This document shows positions 13,074 through 14,046 of a DNA stretch of 14,046 nucleotides, piece by piece (position 1 is the stretch's first letter; each line of letters begins with the position of its first letter). Under the pieces are notes generated by a model, which worked only from the letters and a program-made list of their open reading frames with translations, was not told the DNA's origin and searched no databases. Source of the stretch: Desulfovibrionales bacterium GWA2_65_9 (GTDB lineage Bacteria; Desulfobacterota; Desulfovibrionia; Desulfovibrionales; Desulfovibrionaceae); NCBI GenBank assembly GCA_001799475.1, contig MGTN01000160.1:1872-15917 (forward strand), in the 5' to 3' direction. A program made the position numbers and the translations under genes.

Positions 13074-13553
13074 CTAATCGTCCAGGTCGCCCGCCAAGCC
13101 GCCTGTCTGGCGCAGGGCCTCGAAGAGCAGGATGCCGGCGGCTGTGGACATGTTCAGGCTGCGCACGCCCGCACAGGCGATGGGGATGCGCACGTGGTCC
13201 GGGTAGCGCTCCAGCAGGAACTCCGGCAGGCCTTTGGTCTCCTGGCCGAGCACGATGGCGTCGCCGGGCCTGAAGGCGAACCGGTGCACCGGCGTGCCGA
13301 CGCGGGCGCTGGTGAGCACGATGCGCGTCGGAAGAACAACGGTGCTGACGGCTGCCTCGAAGGCGGCCCAGTGCGCATGCACCGAGAGGTCGACCAAGGG
13401 CCAGTAGTCCAGGCCAGCGCGTTTCAGGTGCTTGTCGTCGATCTTGAAGCCCAGGGGCTCGATGAGGGAGAGCGGCGTGCGCAGGGCTGCGCAGAGCCGG
13501 GCGACGTTGCCGGTGTTGGGCGGTATCTCCGGCTGGTAGAGCACGAGGCGCAT
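13074..13553 (-). CDS. trmL: tRNA (cytidine/uridine-34 2'-O)-methyltransferase
   Basis: 159-residue SPOUT methyltransferase, the size of minimal TrmL, which methylates the ribose of the wobble base in tRNA-Leu isoacceptors using S-adenosylmethionine. Motif 1 is PEIPPNTGNVARLC (8-21), motif 2 IVLGQETKGLP (100-110), and motif 3 IPIACAGVRSLNMSTAAGILLFEAL (123-147, with the Ser-Leu-Asn-x-Ser core). The C-terminal trefoil knot is formed by motifs 2 and 3. The ATG at 13553 is preceded by AGAGGA. It lies downstream of tRNA-Val but after a terminator, and no promoter is obvious in the 56-base gap. Confidence 0.93.
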   Translation of the reverse strand: MRLVLYQPEIPPNTGNVARLCAALRTPLSLIEPLGFKIDDKHLKRAGLDYWPLVDLSVHAHWAAFEAAVSTVVLPTRIVLTSARVGTPVHRFAFRPGDAIVLGQETKGLPEFLLERYPDHVRIPIACAGVRSLNMSTAAGILLFEALRQTGGLAGDLDD

Positions 13554-13609
13554 GGCGTTTGTCCTCTGGCCTTGTCTGGTCTTCTCTGGCCGTTTGGGGT
13601 CCTGAAACG

Positions 13610-13634
13610 AAAAAGGCCCCGCCTGGGCGGAGCC
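13610..13634 (-). terminator. Rho-independent terminator downstream of tRNA-Val
   Basis: On the minus strand, GGCTCCGC pairs with GCGGGGCC (one T-G wobble) around a four-base loop and is followed by five T. It lies 12 bases after the tRNA 3' end and before trmL, as expected for a single-tRNA transcript. Confidence 0.85.
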
Positions 13635-13646
13635 GATCTCTCTGGG

Positions 13647-13722
13647 TGGTGGGCGATCCGGGATTTGAACTCGGGACTTCCACCGTGTGAAGGTGGCACT
13701 CTAACCGCTGAGTTAATCGCCC
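13647..13722 (-). tRNA. tRNA-Val, anticodon CAC
   Basis: A complete 76-nt cloverleaf with encoded CCA. The acceptor stem is GGGCGAT/ATCGCCC with A73. The D arm is ACTC/GAGT, the anticodon stem CCACC/GGTGG with loop TTCACAC, and the T loop TTCAAAT. The anticodon is at 13689-13687 and reads GTG (Val). The T stem is CCGAG/CCCGG, which leaves an A52-C62 mismatch (bases 13671 and 13661). All other invariant positions look normal. Confidence 0.97.
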
Positions 13723-14046
13723 AGGACCGTCTCTCTAATCCAAGCCCCCCTGCGTTGGCAAGATTTTTTTGCATGCCTGGCCGCTTGAATTGCATCCTCT
13801 TGCCCTGGGCGCTGGCCTTGCGCTTTGGGGCCGGTGCCCAGGCCGGCTCGGCTGCATCGGCCGAATCATTGCAGGGCCAGTCCCTGGCGACCCGCCAGAG
13901 CGCGCAGCTATATAGGGTTAGGTTGCGATGCCGCGCGCATTGCGTATGCGTATTTGTCGTCAGTGCAGTGTAGGCAAGACAATGATAAGCTGCTCCTCTC
14001 GCATCGTGCGTATCTATGGCTGTTGCCACAATCCGCCGAATTTTGT
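13723..14046. other. Stretch with no recognised gene
   Basis: Apart from the possible tRNA promoter, I see no convincing reading frame with a ribosome site here. It contains a run of seven T (about 13764-13770), a perfect CTGGCG/CGCCAG hairpin around 13885-13899, and an AT-rich patch (TATATAGGGTTAGG, about 13911-13924). Frames crossing it run antisense through the tRNA and are not supported. It may be the upstream region of a gene beyond the window. Confidence 0.5.
13733..13761 (-). promoter_or_regulatory. Possible tRNA-Val promoter
   Basis: On the minus strand TTGCCA (13761-13756, five of six) is upstream of the tRNA; a weak -10 (TTAGAG or TAGAGA) follows after 17-19 bases, ending roughly ten bases before the tRNA 5' end. 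The -10 is poor, so this is tentative. Confidence 0.3.

Noticed and set aside
13750..14046. Minus-strand frame from 14029 through the tRNA
   Set aside because: It crosses the tRNA and trmL in the wrong frame and has no ribosome site or known domain.

Overview
This window is GC-rich, densely coded bacterial chromosome. The gene set suggests a Desulfovibrio-like sulfate reducer (Desulfovibrionaceae): a flavoredoxin-type flavin reductase, a CgeB/DUF3880-type glycosyltransferase, a SulP transporter carrying a cyclic-nucleotide-binding domain, and a bacterial GlnRS. This assignment rests on protein style and base composition and is moderately confident. I see no phage genes, no full insertion sequence and no CRISPR array.

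Layout from left to right: (1) bases 1-1421, the 3' part of glnS, followed by a ~164 bp repeat element and then a strong intrinsic terminator. (2) bases ~1640-2784, a MarR-type regulator and a flavin reductase in tandem. Both have the same 12-base word (TTGTACACRCAA) upstream, so they look like a small regulated unit. A second copy of the repeat starts on the reductase stop codon. (3) bases 2958-5756, two divergent glycosyltransferase-like genes. One is a GT2-fold protein on the minus strand with a degenerate acidic motif, preceded by a flagellar sigma-28-like promoter. The other is a large CgeB-like protein on the plus strand. (4) bases 5852-8413, an 853-residue zinc ribbon + SulP + STAS + cNMP-binding fusion. 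A third repeat copy starts on its stop codon. (5) bases 12991-8581 on the minus strand, a tightly packed gene string: rmlB, rmlD, a GT4-like glycosyltransferase, tatD and a PaaI-type thioesterase. (6) bases 13722-13074 on the minus strand, tRNA-Val(CAC), an intrinsic terminator and trmL. (7) bases 13723-14046, no gene recognised.

The most unusual signal is the three-copy intergenic element (1418-1581, 2781-2934, 8410-8584). Each copy begins and ends with CTAG, has long imperfect terminal inverted repeats, and holds three internal inverted repeats that would fold as a cloverleaf. All three lie in the same orientation. In all three, the leading CTAG supplies the TAG stop of the upstream gene, and in the third copy the trailing CTAG also supplies the TAG stop of the convergent gene. 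This looks like a miniature mobile or REP-like element that lands on, or provides, stop codons.

Taken together, the window carries surface or flagellar glycan functions (dTDP-sugar synthesis and three glycosyltransferase-like genes), translation genes (glnS, tRNA-Val, trmL) and a probable nucleotide-gated anion transporter.
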